Below, one piece after another: positions 16,091-25,163 of a DNA stretch of 64,000 bases. A program made the position numbers and the translations under genes. Under the pieces are notes generated by a model. It did no database searches. It saw only the letters and a program-made list of their open reading frames with translations, and was not told the DNA's origin. Within the stretch, counting starts at the first letter, position 1; each line of letters begins with the position of its first letter. The DNA comes from Mesorhizobium loti (GTDB lineage Bacteria > Pseudomonadota > Alphaproteobacteria > Rhizobiales > Rhizobiaceae), in NCBI GenBank assembly GCA_002356515.1, contig AP017605.1, positions 2,356,001 through 2,420,000 of the forward strand. Direction: 5' to 3'.

Positions 16091-17032
16091 TTAGAAGTAG
16101 CGCGCGAGGTTCGAGCGGATGCGATCGAGAACCGTATCCCCGGAAACGTCAGGGACGAATGCCTTGCCCGTGATCGCCTCGTAGGCCTGCGCATAGATAC
16201 GCGAGGCCTGTTCGACGATCTCGTCGGGAATCCTGGGGATCGGATCCTTGTAGGGATCGCAGCGCGCCGCCACCCATGAGCGGATGAAATCCTTGTCGAA
16301 ACTCTCCGGCCGCGTGCCGTTTGCCAGCGCCTGTTCGTAGCTCGCGGCGACCCAGTAGCGGCTGGAGTCGGGCGTATGGATTTCGTCGGCCAGGATGATC
16401 GTGCCGTTCCTGTCGGTGCCGAATTCGTATTTCGTGTCGGCGAGGATCAGGCCGCGCTCGGCCGCGCGCGCCTGGCCGCGGGCGAACAGCTTCAAAGCAT
16501 AGTCCGAAACGGTGGCCCACTGCGCCTGCGTGAGCAGGCCCTGCTCGATGATCTCTGCCTTGGACAGCGGCTCATCATGGGCGCCATCCGCCGCTTTGCT
16601 CGTCGGCGTGATGACCGGCGCGGCCAGCTTCTCATTGTCGCGCAGGCCATCCGGCAGGCGCATCCCGTACATGTCGCGCTCGCCGCGACGATAGCGGGTC
16701 AGGATCGAGGTGCTGGTGGTGCCGGCCAGATAGCCGCGCACGACGATCTCGACCGGCAGGATGTCGAGCCTCGTGCCGACGACGACATTCGGGTCGGGAT
16801 ATTCGAGCACATGGTTTGGGCAGATATCGGCGGTTTCCTCGAACCAGTAGCGTGCTGTCTGGGTGAGTATCTCGCCCTTGAACGGGATCGAGGTCAGGAT
16901 GATGTCGAAGGCGCTGAGACGGTCGGTGGCGATGATGATGCGCCGCCCGTCCGCCAAATCGTAATTTTCGCGGACCTTGCCCTTATAATAGCCCGGCAGT
17001 TCGGGAATGAAGGCATCCGACAGGGTCCGCAT
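16091..17032 (-). CDS. purC: SAICAR synthetase
   Basis: The 313-residue product starts at the ATG ending at 17032, preceded by AGGAA. It joins CAIR and aspartate with ATP in purine synthesis. Motifs include [20 protein letters not shown] at the N-terminus, [32 protein letters not shown] and [12 protein letters not shown]. It is the longer form of the enzyme (about 300 residues, as in yeast Ade1 and many alphaproteobacteria) rather than the 237-residue E. coli form. Many alphaproteobacteria also carry the short form beside purQ/purS; only this one is in the window. Confidence 0.93.
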   Translation of the reverse strand: MRTLSDAFIPELPGYYKGKVRENYDLADGRRIIIATDRLSAFDIILTSIPFKGEILTQTARYWFEETADICPNHVLEYPDPNVVVGTRLDILPVEIVVRGYLAGTTSTSILTRYRRGERDMYGMRLPDGLRDNEKLAAPVITPTSKAADGAHDEPLSKAEIIEQGLLTQAQWATVSDYALKLFARGQARAAERGLILADTKYEFGTDRNGTIILADEIHTPDSSRYWVAASYEQALANGTRPESFDKDFIRSWVAARCDPYKDPIPRIPDEIVEQASRIYAQAYEAITGKAFVPDVSGDTVLDRIRSNLARYF

Positions 17033-17061
17033 TTGATTTCCTGCCTTCCGCAGCGTGGCCA

Positions 17062-17099
17062 GAGCATGATCCCGAAAAGTTGCAGCCTTTTCGGAAAGA
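17062..17099. repeat. Partial palindromic repeat, GCATGATCCCGAAAA family
   Basis: GAGCATGATCCCGAAAAG is followed by TTTTCGGAAAG, matching the left arm and centre of the complete copy at 61138-61182. The right arm is missing. It lies in the purC upstream region. Confidence 0.6.
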
Positions 17100-17278
17100 C
17101 TAATGCCCTCGCATAAGCTGTCGACCCCCTGCATATCAAGCGCGATTGTCGGTCTTCCCCGCAACTCGACCTGATATCGCAGTCGCATTTTTCACAACGC
17201 ATGCCGGAAGGCCCGGCGACGCGGCGAACCCGTCGCGTCTAGGCTGCGGCCAGTTTTCCGGAGCCACCCATTTCAATC

Positions 17279-18895
17279 ATGCAGATCTATGACTTCATCA
17301 TCGTCGGCTCCGGCTCGGCCGGCTCGGTGCTCGCCGACAAACTGTCGGCCTCGGGCCGCTTCTCGGTGCTGGTGCTGGAGGCCGGCGGCACCGACCGGCG
17401 CTTCTACGTGCAGATGCCGCTTGGCTACGGCAAGACCTTCTTCGATCCGGCCGTCAACTGGAACTACAAGACCGAAGCCGATCCCGGCCTCGGCGGCAAT
17501 GTCGACCACTGGCCGCGCGGCAAGCTGCTCGGCGGGTCGAGCTCGATCAACGCCATGGTGTGGATCCGCGGTGCGCGTGAGGACTTCGACGATTGGCGTG
17601 CCGCCGGCAATCCCGGCTGGGGCTACGACGATCTGCTGCCGGCCTTCAAAGCACTCGAGGACAATGAGGCCGGCGCCGACAAATGGCGCGGCACCGGCGG
17701 TCCCCTGCACATCAGCGAGACGGCGAACGCCGTCCATCCCCTGACCAAGCGCTATCTTGCCGCCGGCCAGCAGGCCGGCCTGCCGCTCAATTCCGATTTC
17801 AACGGCGCTGCCCAGGAAGGCGTCGGCACCTACCAGATCTCGACCAAAAACGGCCGCCGCATGTCGGCCGCGCGGGCCTTCCTGCGCCCCGCGATGAAGC
17901 GCGCAAACGTCCGCGTCGAGACCAACGCACAGGCCAGCCGCATCCTGTTCGACGGCAAGCGCGCCGTCGGTGTCGAATACCTGCAGAACGGTGAGACGAA
18001 GACGGCCCTCGCGAGCGACGAGGTCATCCTTTCCGCCGGTTCGATCAATTCGCCGCAGCTGCTGCAATTGTCCGGCGTCGGCCCCTCGGCACTCCTGAAG
18101 GGGCTGGGCATCCCAGTCGTCCATGCCAACGAGAATGTCGGCGCCAATTTGCAGGATCATGTCGGCATCAACTACACCTTCAAGGGCAAGGTGCCGACGC
18201 TCAACCAGATCCTGCGCCCGTGGTGGGGCAAGCTGCTGGTCGGCATGCAGTACATCCTCACCCGTTCGGGTCCGCTGTCGCTGTCGATGAACCATGGCGG
18301 CGGCTTCTTCCGCACCGACCCGGCGTTCTCGCGCCCCAACATGCAGCTCTATTTCCAGGCCTTCTCGACCGTCATCCCGAAGAGCGGCGAGCGGCCGATC
18401 CTGACGCCCGACCCGTGGCCCGGCTTCTCCATCGGCCTGTCCAACTGCCGCCCGTCGAGCCGTGGCGAGATTATGATCCGCTCCAGCAACCCGCTGGACT
18501 ATCCAAAGATCACCGCCAACGCCTATTCCACCAATGCCGATGTCGAGGAGATGCTGGCGGCGGTGAAATTCGTGCGCAAGATCGCCTCGATGCCGGCCAT
18601 GGCCGAAATCATCAGGGAAGAGGTCCTGCCCGGTCCGTCGATCCAATCGGACGCGGACCTGATCACCGATTTCAGGAAACGTTCCGGCACCGTCTATCAC
18701 CCGGTTTCGACCTGCCGCATGGGGCCTGATCCCACGCGCGCCGTCGTCGATCCCCGACTGAAAGTGCATGGGCTTGAAGGCGTGCGCGTCATCGACGCCT
18801 CGATCTTTCCCGACAACATCACGGGCAACACCAATGCAGCCTCCATCATGACCGGATGGAAGGGCGCTGAACTGGTTCTGGAGGACCAAAAATGA
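17279..18895 (+). CDS. GMC-family FAD oxidoreductase (choline-dehydrogenase-like)
   Basis: The 538-residue flavoenzyme begins with the FAD site FIIVGSGSAGSVLADKL and carries both GMC signatures, GGSSSINAMVWIRG near residue 84 and GSINSPQLLQLSGVGP near 258. The active-site histidine is in HPVSTCRMG near residue 474, and the partner Asn in NTNAASIM near 517. It oxidises an alcohol or sugar alcohol to the aldehyde or ketone. The family is often annotated as choline dehydrogenase. Here the next two genes, coupled by overlapping stop/start codons, encode an acid-sugar-dehydratase-like protein and a hydroxyacid dehydrogenase, so a polyol or sugar-acid substrate is more likely than choline. Confidence 0.85.
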   Translation: MQIYDFIIVGSGSAGSVLADKLSASGRFSVLVLEAGGTDRRFYVQMPLGYGKTFFDPAVNWNYKTEADPGLGGNVDHWPRGKLLGGSSSINAMVWIRGAREDFDDWRAAGNPGWGYDDLLPAFKALEDNEAGADKWRGTGGPLHISETANAVHPLTKRYLAAGQQAGLPLNSDFNGAAQEGVGTYQISTKNGRRMSAARAFLRPAMKRANVRVETNAQASRILFDGKRAVGVEYLQNGETKTALASDEVILSAGSINSPQLLQLSGVGPSALLKGLGIPVVHANENVGANLQDHVGINYTFKGKVPTLNQILRPWWGKLLVGMQYILTRSGPLSLSMNHGGGFFRTDPAFSRPNMQLYFQAFSTVIPKSGERPILTPDPWPGFSIGLSNCRPSSRGEIMIRSSNPLDYPKITANAYSTNADVEEMLAAVKFVRKIASMPAMAEIIREEVLPGPSIQSDADLITDFRKRSGTVYHPVSTCRMGPDPTRAVVDPRLKVHGLEGVRVIDASIFPDNITGNTNAASIMTGWKGAELVLEDQK

Positions 18896-20106
18896 AGATC
18901 ACCGACGTCAAGACCTGGGTTGTCGGCAACCCGCCACCTGGCATCGGCGGCAAGTATTTCATCTTCGTCAAGCTGACCACCGATGGCGGCGTGGTCGGCT
19001 ACGGCGAGGCATACAACGCCACCTTCTCTGCCCATGTCACGGCGAAAATGGTCGAGGACATGGCCGAGCGCTATCTCGTCGGCCGCGATCCGCACGACAT
19101 AGAGAATTTCTTCCGCCGCGCCTATTCCTCCGGCTTCACCCAGCGTCCCGACGTGTCCGGCATGGGCTGCTTCTCGGCGCTCGAAATGGCCTGCTGGGAC
19201 ATCATCGGCAAGGAGGCGAACAAGCCGGTCTACAAATTGCTTGGCGGCCAGGTGCACGAGGCGCTGCGCTCCTACACCTATCTCTACCCGCACACCGGCA
19301 GCGTCCATTCCGAGGACGCTCCAGACGGCAGGAACGTCTACAACGACCCTGAGATGGCGGCCGCCTGTGCGCTCGAATATGTCGAGCAGGGGTTCAATGC
19401 CGTCAAGCTCGACCCGGCCGGCCCCTACACCGCCTTCGACGGCCACCAGCCGCGCCTCATCGACATCGACGTCTCCACCCGCATGATCAAGGCCATCCGC
19501 GAGGCAGTCGGCACCCGCGCCGACATATTGTTCGGCACGCACGGCCAGTTCACCGCTTCCGGCGCGCTGCGCTTGGCGCGCGCCATCGAACCCTACGATC
19601 CCTTGTGGTTCGAGGAGCCGGTACCACCGGACATGCCCGAGGTTATGGCCCAAGTTGCCCGCGCGACCTCGATCCCGATCGCCACCGGCGAGCGGCTGAC
19701 GACAAAATTCGAATTCGCCCGTGTCATCGAAAACCGCGCCGCGACCATCCTGCAGCCGGATCTCGGCCGCTCCGGCGGCATCCTCGAAACCAAGAAGATC
19801 GCGGCCATGGCCGAGGCCTACCACATCCAGGTCGCGCCGCATTGCTATTGCGGGCCGATCGTCGGCGCCGCCAACATCCAGCTGGCGGTGACACTGCCCA
19901 ACTTCCTCATCCTGGAATCGCTGAAGCAGTGGGACGGTTTCCATGCAACGCTCCTGAAGAAGAAGATCGAGTGGCAGGACGGCAATGTCATCCCCTCGAA
20001 GGAGCCGGGGCTGGGCGTCGAACTCAACGAAGCGGTCTGCGATGCGCATCCTTACACCGGCAAGGATTTGCACCTGCAGATGATGCAGACCCCGTTGATG
20101 CCGTGA
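18892..20106 (+). CDS. Mandelate racemase/muconate lactonizing enzyme family protein
   Basis: This 404-residue enolase-superfamily member overlaps the upstream gene by four bases. It has the N-terminal capping domain and a barrel with two expected metal-binding glutamates, in WFEEPVPPD near residue 241 and ATGERLTTKF near 265, and the base-type histidine of VAPHCYCGP. At the first metal-ligand strand, where galactonate-dehydratase relatives have Asp-x-His-Gly-Arg, this protein reads FGTHGQ, so the canonical Asp is a glycine. The His is kept. It probably acts as an acid-sugar dehydratase or racemase, but the altered ligand makes the reaction uncertain. Neighbours suggest a sugar-acid pathway. 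Confidence 0.85.
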   Translation: MKITDVKTWVVGNPPPGIGGKYFIFVKLTTDGGVVGYGEAYNATFSAHVTAKMVEDMAERYLVGRDPHDIENFFRRAYSSGFTQRPDVSGMGCFSALEMACWDIIGKEANKPVYKLLGGQVHEALRSYTYLYPHTGSVHSEDAPDGRNVYNDPEMAAACALEYVEQGFNAVKLDPAGPYTAFDGHQPRLIDIDVSTRMIKAIREAVGTRADILFGTHGQFTASGALRLARAIEPYDPLWFEEPVPPDMPEVMAQVARATSIPIATGERLTTKFEFARVIENRAATILQPDLGRSGGILETKKIAAMAEAYHIQVAPHCYCGPIVGAANIQLAVTLPNFLILESLKQWDGFHATLLKKKIEWQDGNVIPSKEPGLGVELNEAVCDAHPYTGKDLHLQMMQTPLMP

Positions 20107-21020
20107 GCGAACGCTACGCCTTCATCGGTCTCGGCCATCTCGGCGGCAACCTTGCCGCCAGCTTGATCCGCAACGGCTTCGCGGTCACGGTCTTCGACCG
20201 CGACCCGGCTGCCGTCGAGCGTCTCGTGGCGCTCGGCGCCACCGCTGCGAACAGCCCGGGCGAGGCCGCCACCCGCGCGGGCAATGCCATAACCTGCCTG
20301 CCCTCGCCCAAGATCAGTGAAGCGGTGCTGGCCGGGCCCGGCGGCTTGCTCGAAGGCCTGCCCAAGGGCGGCACCTGGATCGAGATGTCGACCAATGGCT
20401 GCGACGAGATCGTGAGGCTTGCCGCCCTGGCTTCGGCCAAGGGCGTCGAGACGCTGGAGTGCCCGGTCACCGGCGGCGTGCATCTGGCGGCAGCCGGCAA
20501 GATCACCGCGCTGGTCGGCGGCGATGCCGCCCTTTACGAGCGCCATCGCCCGGCCATCGAGGCGATGTGCGCACGCTCCTTCCTGATGGGGCCGATCGGT
20601 TCGGCGGCGGTGATCAAGGTGATCACCAACATGCTGGCCTTCATCCATCTCGTCGCCGCCGGCGAGGCGCTGATGCTGGCCAAGCAGGGCGGCCTCGACC
20701 TCGCCCAATCCTACCACGCCATCGTTGCCTCCTCCGGCAACAGCTTCGTCCACGAGACCGAAAGCCAGCTCGTCCTCAACGGCTCCTATGACATCGGCTT
20801 CACCATGGACCTGGCGCTGAAGGATCTTGGTTTTGCGCTGGGCATGGGCAAGGATTTCGGCGTGCCGCTGGAGCTGGCATCCCGCGTCAACGCGATTTTC
20901 GAACAGGGCAAGGCGGCCTACGGCGGCAGCGCTTGGTCGACCCAGATCGTCAAATTGCTGGAAGATGCCGTCGGCACCGACCTGCGCGCGCCTGGTTTTC
21001 CAGCCAAATTGGAAATCTGA
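20103..21020 (+). CDS. NAD-dependent beta-hydroxyacid dehydrogenase
   Basis: The gene starts at a GTG whose last bases overlap the TGA of the gene before, giving 305 residues. The Rossmann motif FIGLGHLGGNL stands at residues 6-16, followed by VTVFDRDP, where an acidic residue at the end of the second strand suggests NAD rather than NADP. The substrate motif ECPVTGGVHLAAAG and the catalytic lysine in VIKVITNMLAF near residue 172 place it in the 3-hydroxyisobutyrate / tartronate-semialdehyde reductase family. As third gene of the operon it probably oxidises or reduces the hydroxyacid produced by its neighbours. Confidence 0.87.
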   Translation: MSERYAFIGLGHLGGNLAASLIRNGFAVTVFDRDPAAVERLVALGATAANSPGEAATRAGNAITCLPSPKISEAVLAGPGGLLEGLPKGGTWIEMSTNGCDEIVRLAALASAKGVETLECPVTGGVHLAAAGKITALVGGDAALYERHRPAIEAMCARSFLMGPIGSAAVIKVITNMLAFIHLVAAGEALMLAKQGGLDLAQSYHAIVASSGNSFVHETESQLVLNGSYDIGFTMDLALKDLGFALGMGKDFGVPLELASRVNAIFEQGKAAYGGSAWSTQIVKLLEDAVGTDLRAPGFPAKLEI

Positions 21021-21087
21021 CCGGCGAACGGAAAACCAAGCAACTTCATCTGCTTGAATCGATAGCCGGATTCAGTTTCGAAACGAC

Positions 21088-21117
21088 TTGAATCAATCTG
21101 GCAACGCCTTGATTCAA
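21088..21117. terminator. Inverted repeat between convergent genes
   Basis: TTGAATCAA and TTGATTCAA form a perfect nine-base inverted repeat around a 12-base spacer, overlapping the stop codon of the lipid kinase gene. It lies between two convergent genes and may end transcription from both sides, though no T-run flanks it. Confidence 0.4.
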
Positions 21118-22052
21118 TATCTCAGCGTCAGCGCGCCGGGCAGAATCTCGAAGGTTGCCGGTATGCGCCCGGGCGACTCACCGTCTATGTCGACCAAGGC
21201 GCCGTTCTTTTCCACATCACCCAGCGGTTCGACAACCACTTTCTTGCCGCGCAATATGGTGATGGCCGGATGGTTGCGGTGTCGGCCGCCATAAAGCAGG
21301 CGGATATCCCAGATCAGCTTCAGCTTGCCTGCCGCGCGCAGGATGACGATGTCGAACTCCCCGTCGGTCAGTTCGGCGTCGGGCGCGATCATCATGCCGC
21401 CGCCGAAGAATTTGCCGTTGGCCACCGCCACCAGCGCCATGCGCGCCTCGACCGGGGCGCCGTCGTCGACGGTGATCCGCACGTCCTGAAAGCGGTAGCG
21501 GATGAACTCGACCACGGTGCGCCACAGGAACAGCGTCTTGGCCGACATCTTGCCCTTGCGCTTGTCGGCATTGACCGCGCGGTCGGTGGCGCCCGACAGG
21601 CCAAGGCTGGCGATGTTGATGAAGTGGCGGCTGGCCAGCGCGCCATGGTCGTCGATGTAGCAGATGCGGCCGGCATCGACCTTGCGCCCCTTGGCCGTGG
21701 CAATCCGCTTCAAGGTCGCGTCCACCGCTTTCGGCAGGCCGAGCCCGCGCGCGAAATCGATGCCGGTGCCGCACGGCAGCAGGCCAAGCTCGGTCGTCTT
21801 GCCGCCCTCTTCGGACGCCTGCAGCAGCCCGTCGGCCACTTCGCTCGCCGTGCCGTCGCCGCCCGCCGCGATCACCAGGTCGAAGCCACTGGCCGCGAGG
21901 TCGATTGCAAGCCGTTCGGAGTCGCCCTCGGCTTGTGTCTCGCGCAACTCGAATTCGCCGAAGTGCTTCTTCAGCGAAGCGGCGACTTCAGGCCAATGCC
22001 GTTTCAGCCGGCCGCCACCGGCTATAGGATTGAGAACCACCCCGACCTTCAA
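21114..22052 (-). CDS. Diacylglycerol kinase family lipid kinase
   Basis: I choose the TTG ending at 22052, which has GGGGAGG 7 bases upstream; ATG codons ending at 22079 and 22103 are alternatives without such a site. The 312-residue product begins VGVVLNPIAGGGRLKRHW and carries the GGDGT nucleotide motif in VIAAGGDGTASEVADG near residue 62. LLPCGTGIDFARGLGL follows. This is the DagK/YegS/LCB5 fold, which phosphorylates diacylglycerol, phosphatidylglycerol or sphingoid bases. Which lipid is used here is not evident. It is monocistronic. Confidence 0.85.
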   Translation of the reverse strand: MKVGVVLNPIAGGGRLKRHWPEVAASLKKHFGEFELRETQAEGDSERLAIDLAASGFDLVIAAGGDGTASEVADGLLQASEEGGKTTELGLLPCGTGIDFARGLGLPKAVDATLKRIATAKGRKVDAGRICYIDDHGALASRHFINIASLGLSGATDRAVNADKRKGKMSAKTLFLWRTVVEFIRYRFQDVRITVDDGAPVEARMALVAVANGKFFGGGMMIAPDAELTDGEFDIVILRAAGKLKLIWDIRLLYGGRHRNHPAITILRGKKVVVEPLGDVEKNGALVDIDGESPGRIPATFEILPGALTLRY

Positions 22053-22279
22053 ATACTCGCCCTCCCCGGCGCCGGACATCCATGTCCGATCGTTTGCCGG
22101 CATTGAAGCCCGCGCCCGTCGGCGGAGCAAGGGGCGCTGTCGGTCGGAGCACCAAAAAGCGGGGGCAGGCTGTCTAAGGCAGCCGGGGCCGAAATTCCGG
22201 GGTTCTTCGCAAACGGTCCCCGATAATCCCGCTATCCACAGGCCCAGGGCCATTCCCCAAGACCCTTACCCGGCGTACG

Positions 22280-22672
22280 TTAAACCCATCTCAGGCGGCC
22301 ACTGATCGCCAAGCCGAAAGGCGAAAGTGAAAGGCGGATTTCCTGAGGCCCGTACGGCCCGAAGCGAGAGCAGGCTTGCCTGTTTCGAGGGACGGTAGCC
22401 GAGACCTACGGGGCCGCGGAAAGCGTGCCAACGCCGACGGCGGACCGATGCTGCCATGAAGGACGGCAAAAACCTTCGATGGCCGCAGGGCAAAGCCCGC
22501 AAGGGTGGAGACCGGCGAGGTCCCGAACGGACGCTGCTCTCGGGTGGCGGACTGGCAGGACCGTCAAAATCAAGGCCGGCATGGCGCGACGACTTTACGG
22601 AAGTTGCTGCCGCGACCGTGTCCTGATCTGACAGGGAGGCGCTGGGAGAAATCCCGGCGCCGACTGTCTTTT
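22280..22672 (+). ncRNA. Candidate structured non-coding RNA of unknown family
   Basis: No reading frame here has a ribosome site or a recognisable product. The stretch is dense in short stems: CCGTACGG, AGCAGGC-TT-GCCTGT, CGGGC-AAA-GCCCG and others. It ends on the plus strand in a strong intrinsic terminator with a GAAA loop (22630-22672). Together this suggests an RNA of roughly 400 bases transcribed rightward. I looked for the conserved cores of RNase P RNA (GAGGAAAGTCC), SRP RNA and the tmRNA tag and found none. The 5' end is a guess. The alternative is an unusual untranslated leader for the gene at 22769, or decayed sequence. Confidence 0.35.
22630..22672 (+). terminator. Strong intrinsic terminator with GAAA tetraloop
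   Basis: GACAG (22630-22634) pairs with CTGTC (22664-22668), then GGCGC with GCGCC, then GGGA with TCCC around a GAAA loop; TTTT follows at 22669-22672. The T-run shows that it serves plus-strand transcripts, and no plus-strand gene lies between here and 21020. Confidence 0.7.
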
Positions 22673-22768
22673 GGCCCATCCCACACAATTTTCACGGTGT
22701 TTCCGGTTGGGGCTGCAACCGGCGCCAAAATCGGCTAACGTTTTACGTCAATTGAAGGGGGGTACTTC

Positions 22769-23203
22769 ATGACGTTGATCCAGAAGCTTGCGGTTGCCTA
22801 TGCTTTCCTGTTCTTCGGCGTCGTGGCCATCGGTTACATACCGGCGTTCAACGATGCCAACGGCAATCTGTTCGGCCTGTTCTCATTGCAATGGTATGAC
22901 GACCTGCTGCACGCCTTCTCCGGCGCCTGGGCGTTGGCCGCCGCCTTCATCTCGCACCGCCTGGCGGTTTTCTATTTCAAGCTGTTCGGCTCGATCTATC
23001 TGTTCGACGGCGTGCTCGGGCTGATCACCGGCTCCGGCTGCCTCGATGCCGGCATCTTCATCAACGGCTTCCGTTCCCTCAACGACATCGAGTTCCCCGC
23101 CCGCTTCTTCGCCAACCTGCCGCACATCGCCATCGGCGGCTTCGCCGTCTATGTCGGCTTCTGGCTGTCGAAACGCATACACGACCACTTCGCCACGGCC
23201 TGA
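22769..23203 (+). CDS. Small integral membrane protein of unknown function
   Basis: The start follows GAAGGGGGG. The 144-residue product has about four hydrophobic helices, beginning LIQKLAVAYAFLFFGVVAIG, with a conserved-looking loop NLFGLFSLQWYDDLLHAFSG and a Gly-rich helix LFDGVLGLITGSG. The His in the second helix and repeated small residues are reminiscent of DUF4383-type membrane proteins, but I cannot confirm the family. The next gene starts 6 bases after its stop, so both form an operon. Confidence 0.7.
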   Translation: MTLIQKLAVAYAFLFFGVVAIGYIPAFNDANGNLFGLFSLQWYDDLLHAFSGAWALAAAFISHRLAVFYFKLFGSIYLFDGVLGLITGSGCLDAGIFINGFRSLNDIEFPARFFANLPHIAIGGFAVYVGFWLSKRIHDHFATA

Positions 23204-23209
23204 CCGGCC

Positions 23210-24340
23210 ATGTTCCTGTTCCGCTGGCTGAAGCGCATCATCAAGACGATCGTCTGGCTGATCGTCATCATCATCCTCATCCCGGTCGTCGGGCTGAGCT
23301 ATGGCTTCCTGACCACGCCGTCGCTCGACAAGACGCCGCTGCCCGGCATCGCCGATGGCGCGCCGCCCAAGGCGCTGGCCGACAAGGTCCGCGCCGAAAT
23401 CCCCAGCTATCAAAGGCCGGAGGAATCGACCTTCCTCACCTATCCCGAATGGGCGATCGTCTACGCCGCGCGCGAATATGCCGGCTTCGTCGCCAAGGAC
23501 CAGCCGAGCGGCTTTCCCTACTGGTCCTATGTCGGTCGCTTCTGGCAAGACTACGCGACGGTGATCCGCGCCAGTTCTCCCTACAAGTTCAACTACGCCA
23601 ACCACCAGATGCTGGTCATCATCGGCACCAGCCACTCGATCGAGCACATATTGCAATGGGCTTATGAGAACACGGTCGGCCGCATCACCGAGGCGAGATC
23701 GGCCAAGCGCACCGCCGCCGACATTTACCAGGCCAGGGTGGCGGCCGACTACGCCGCCTTCCTCGACCAGGTGCCGTGGTACCAGTTCCCCTATGCCGAA
23801 AAGCGCGCCGGCCTGTTTGCGGTGCAGCCGGCGCCGGGTGACAGCTCCGTGCGCACCAGCGAACGCAAGCTCGCCTTCGGCCTCGCCGATACCATCAAGC
23901 AGGGCTATGCCGACCTGATCAAGAAGGCGCTCACAGCGACCTCCGACCCGGCCTTCCTCGACATCCATGTCTGGGCCAAAGGCCCGGTCGGCGAAGCCAC
24001 CCGCAACGAGCCCGACACCTTGCTGGAACGCGACTACGGCACTGAGGGCACCATCTTCGTCACCAAGCGCTATCAGGTGTTCACCGACATGATCCCGCGG
24101 CTGATCGACAAGGGCGTCTCCTTCGTCGAGATCGGCGGCAATGACGAGATCATGGTCACGGTGCTCTCGACCGACGCGATCGCCGTTCCCGAAGGCATGC
24201 GTATCCTGTTCAGCTATCCGCTGCCGGCGGACACCTCGACGCGCCGCACCGGCATGGTCGTTGCCGTGCGCAAGCTGCATCTGGTGCTGCCGTCGCTCAT
24301 GAAAGCGGGCGCAAAACTCGAACACGTCTACGATTATTGA
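23210..24340 (+). CDS. Membrane-anchored protein of unknown function
   Basis: The 376-residue protein has one N-terminal membrane segment (IIKTIVWLIVIIILIPVVGL) and a large hydrophilic domain, probably periplasmic. Notable segments are ESTFLTYPEWAIVYAAREYA, WSYVGRFWQDYATVI and ILQWAYENTVGRITE, rich in aromatic residues. I do not recognise a domain. It is translated just after the small membrane protein, which suggests a joint role at the inner membrane. Confidence 0.75.
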   Translation: MFLFRWLKRIIKTIVWLIVIIILIPVVGLSYGFLTTPSLDKTPLPGIADGAPPKALADKVRAEIPSYQRPEESTFLTYPEWAIVYAAREYAGFVAKDQPSGFPYWSYVGRFWQDYATVIRASSPYKFNYANHQMLVIIGTSHSIEHILQWAYENTVGRITEARSAKRTAADIYQARVAADYAAFLDQVPWYQFPYAEKRAGLFAVQPAPGDSSVRTSERKLAFGLADTIKQGYADLIKKALTATSDPAFLDIHVWAKGPVGEATRNEPDTLLERDYGTEGTIFVTKRYQVFTDMIPRLIDKGVSFVEIGGNDEIMVTVLSTDAIAVPEGMRILFSYPLPADTSTRRTGMVVAVRKLHLVLPSLMKAGAKLEHVYDY

Positions 24341-24503
24341 TGCCTTTCGGCCACGCTTGGCCAGGATCAGGCGTGCCGCCATGCTCATTCCACAATAGCG
24401 GCCAAATCCCGCCTTGTTCGCGCGCGATGGAACGGTGCATGTTGCCTGACGGGCGACATGCACCTGAATGGGCTGCCGGGGGGCATCTCGAAGGGACAAG
24501 ACC

Positions 24504-25025
24504 GTGATCAAGACCGCCCTTGTCGCCATGACCATTGTCGGCTGCGACTGTGACGCCAAGCTGTGCGAATATATCGGCGAGACGCCGGCCAAGTGGTCGA
24601 CCATCGCCGAATGCGAAGCCGCGATGAAGAGCCAGATCCTGCATCAGCGCAATTTCAGCTATCCGCTGGTGTCCGGCATCTGCCGCACCAAGGGGTCCTC
24701 GTCCTCCTCGCAACTGGCCGCCACCGCATCCCGCCCGGAGCTGAAGCCTGCCAGCAGGATCGTGCGGACGGAAAGCCCGCTGCCTCCGGAACTGAGCCAT
24801 CGGCCGAGCGTGCCCGTCGGCACGCCGACGACGGCCGTCGAAGCGGACGCTGCCCGGCCCGTCGCCTATGAACAGGTGGTCGATGGCGGCACCGGCGTTC
24901 TCTACCGCACCAAGAACGGCTATGCCGTGGTCAAGACCGATCTCGGCCGCGCGGCTTCCGCGACCGCCGACGCGGCAAAGCGTTCGGTGAACTGGCTGAC
25001 CGGCCTGGTGCCGACGGGGCTTTAG
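24504..25025 (+). CDS. Hypothetical protein with cysteine-rich N-terminus
   Basis: I place the start at the GTG at 24504, behind AAGGGA; a frame open from 24468 lacks a site. The product is about 173 residues, beginning IKTALVAMTIVGCDCDAKLC, so either a weak signal segment or a short cytoplasmic start. It has four cysteines in the first 60 residues. The middle is low-complexity Ser/Pro/Ala, and the C-terminus contains VLYRTKNGYAVVKTDLGRAA. No known family is apparent. Confidence 0.6.
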   Translation: MIKTALVAMTIVGCDCDAKLCEYIGETPAKWSTIAECEAAMKSQILHQRNFSYPLVSGICRTKGSSSSSQLAATASRPELKPASRIVRTESPLPPELSHRPSVPVGTPTTAVEADAARPVAYEQVVDGGTGVLYRTKNGYAVVKTDLGRAASATADAAKRSVNWLTGLVPTGL

Positions 25026-25152
25026 AGCAATTCCATGAACGCGGTTTACCGTCCGGAATTGCGTCAAACAAAGAGAGCGATTCCAGGAAAAGTGTGAAAC
25101 GGTTTTCGCGGGAAAAGCGCGCAGCGCTTTCCCTTGGGAATTGCGTCAAAAC
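25025..25152. repeat. Tandem palindromic repeats, GCAATTCC family
   Basis: Two related units lie back to back between convergent genes. The first runs from GCAATTCC (25027) to GGAATTGC (25062). The second starts GCGATTCCAGGAAAAG at about 25077 and ends GGGAATTGCGTC near 25147, with an internal hairpin GGAAAAGCGC-GCA-GCGCTTTCC. They match the copy at 13922-13972. Confidence 0.7.
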
Positions 25153-25163
25153 AACCAGCCCGC

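Noticed and set aside
17279..18895. Choline dehydrogenase betA
   Set aside because: The family matches, but there is no betB, betI or choline transporter nearby, and the coupled genes point to sugar-acid metabolism.
22280..22672. RNase P RNA, tmRNA or SRP RNA
   Set aside because: The universal RNase P core GAGGAAAGTCC, the tmRNA tag sequence and the SRP Alu/M-domain motif are absent on both strands.
22266..22688. 140-codon minus-strand frame in the candidate RNA region
   Set aside because: No ribosome site, low-complexity Pro/Arg translation and no recognisable domain.
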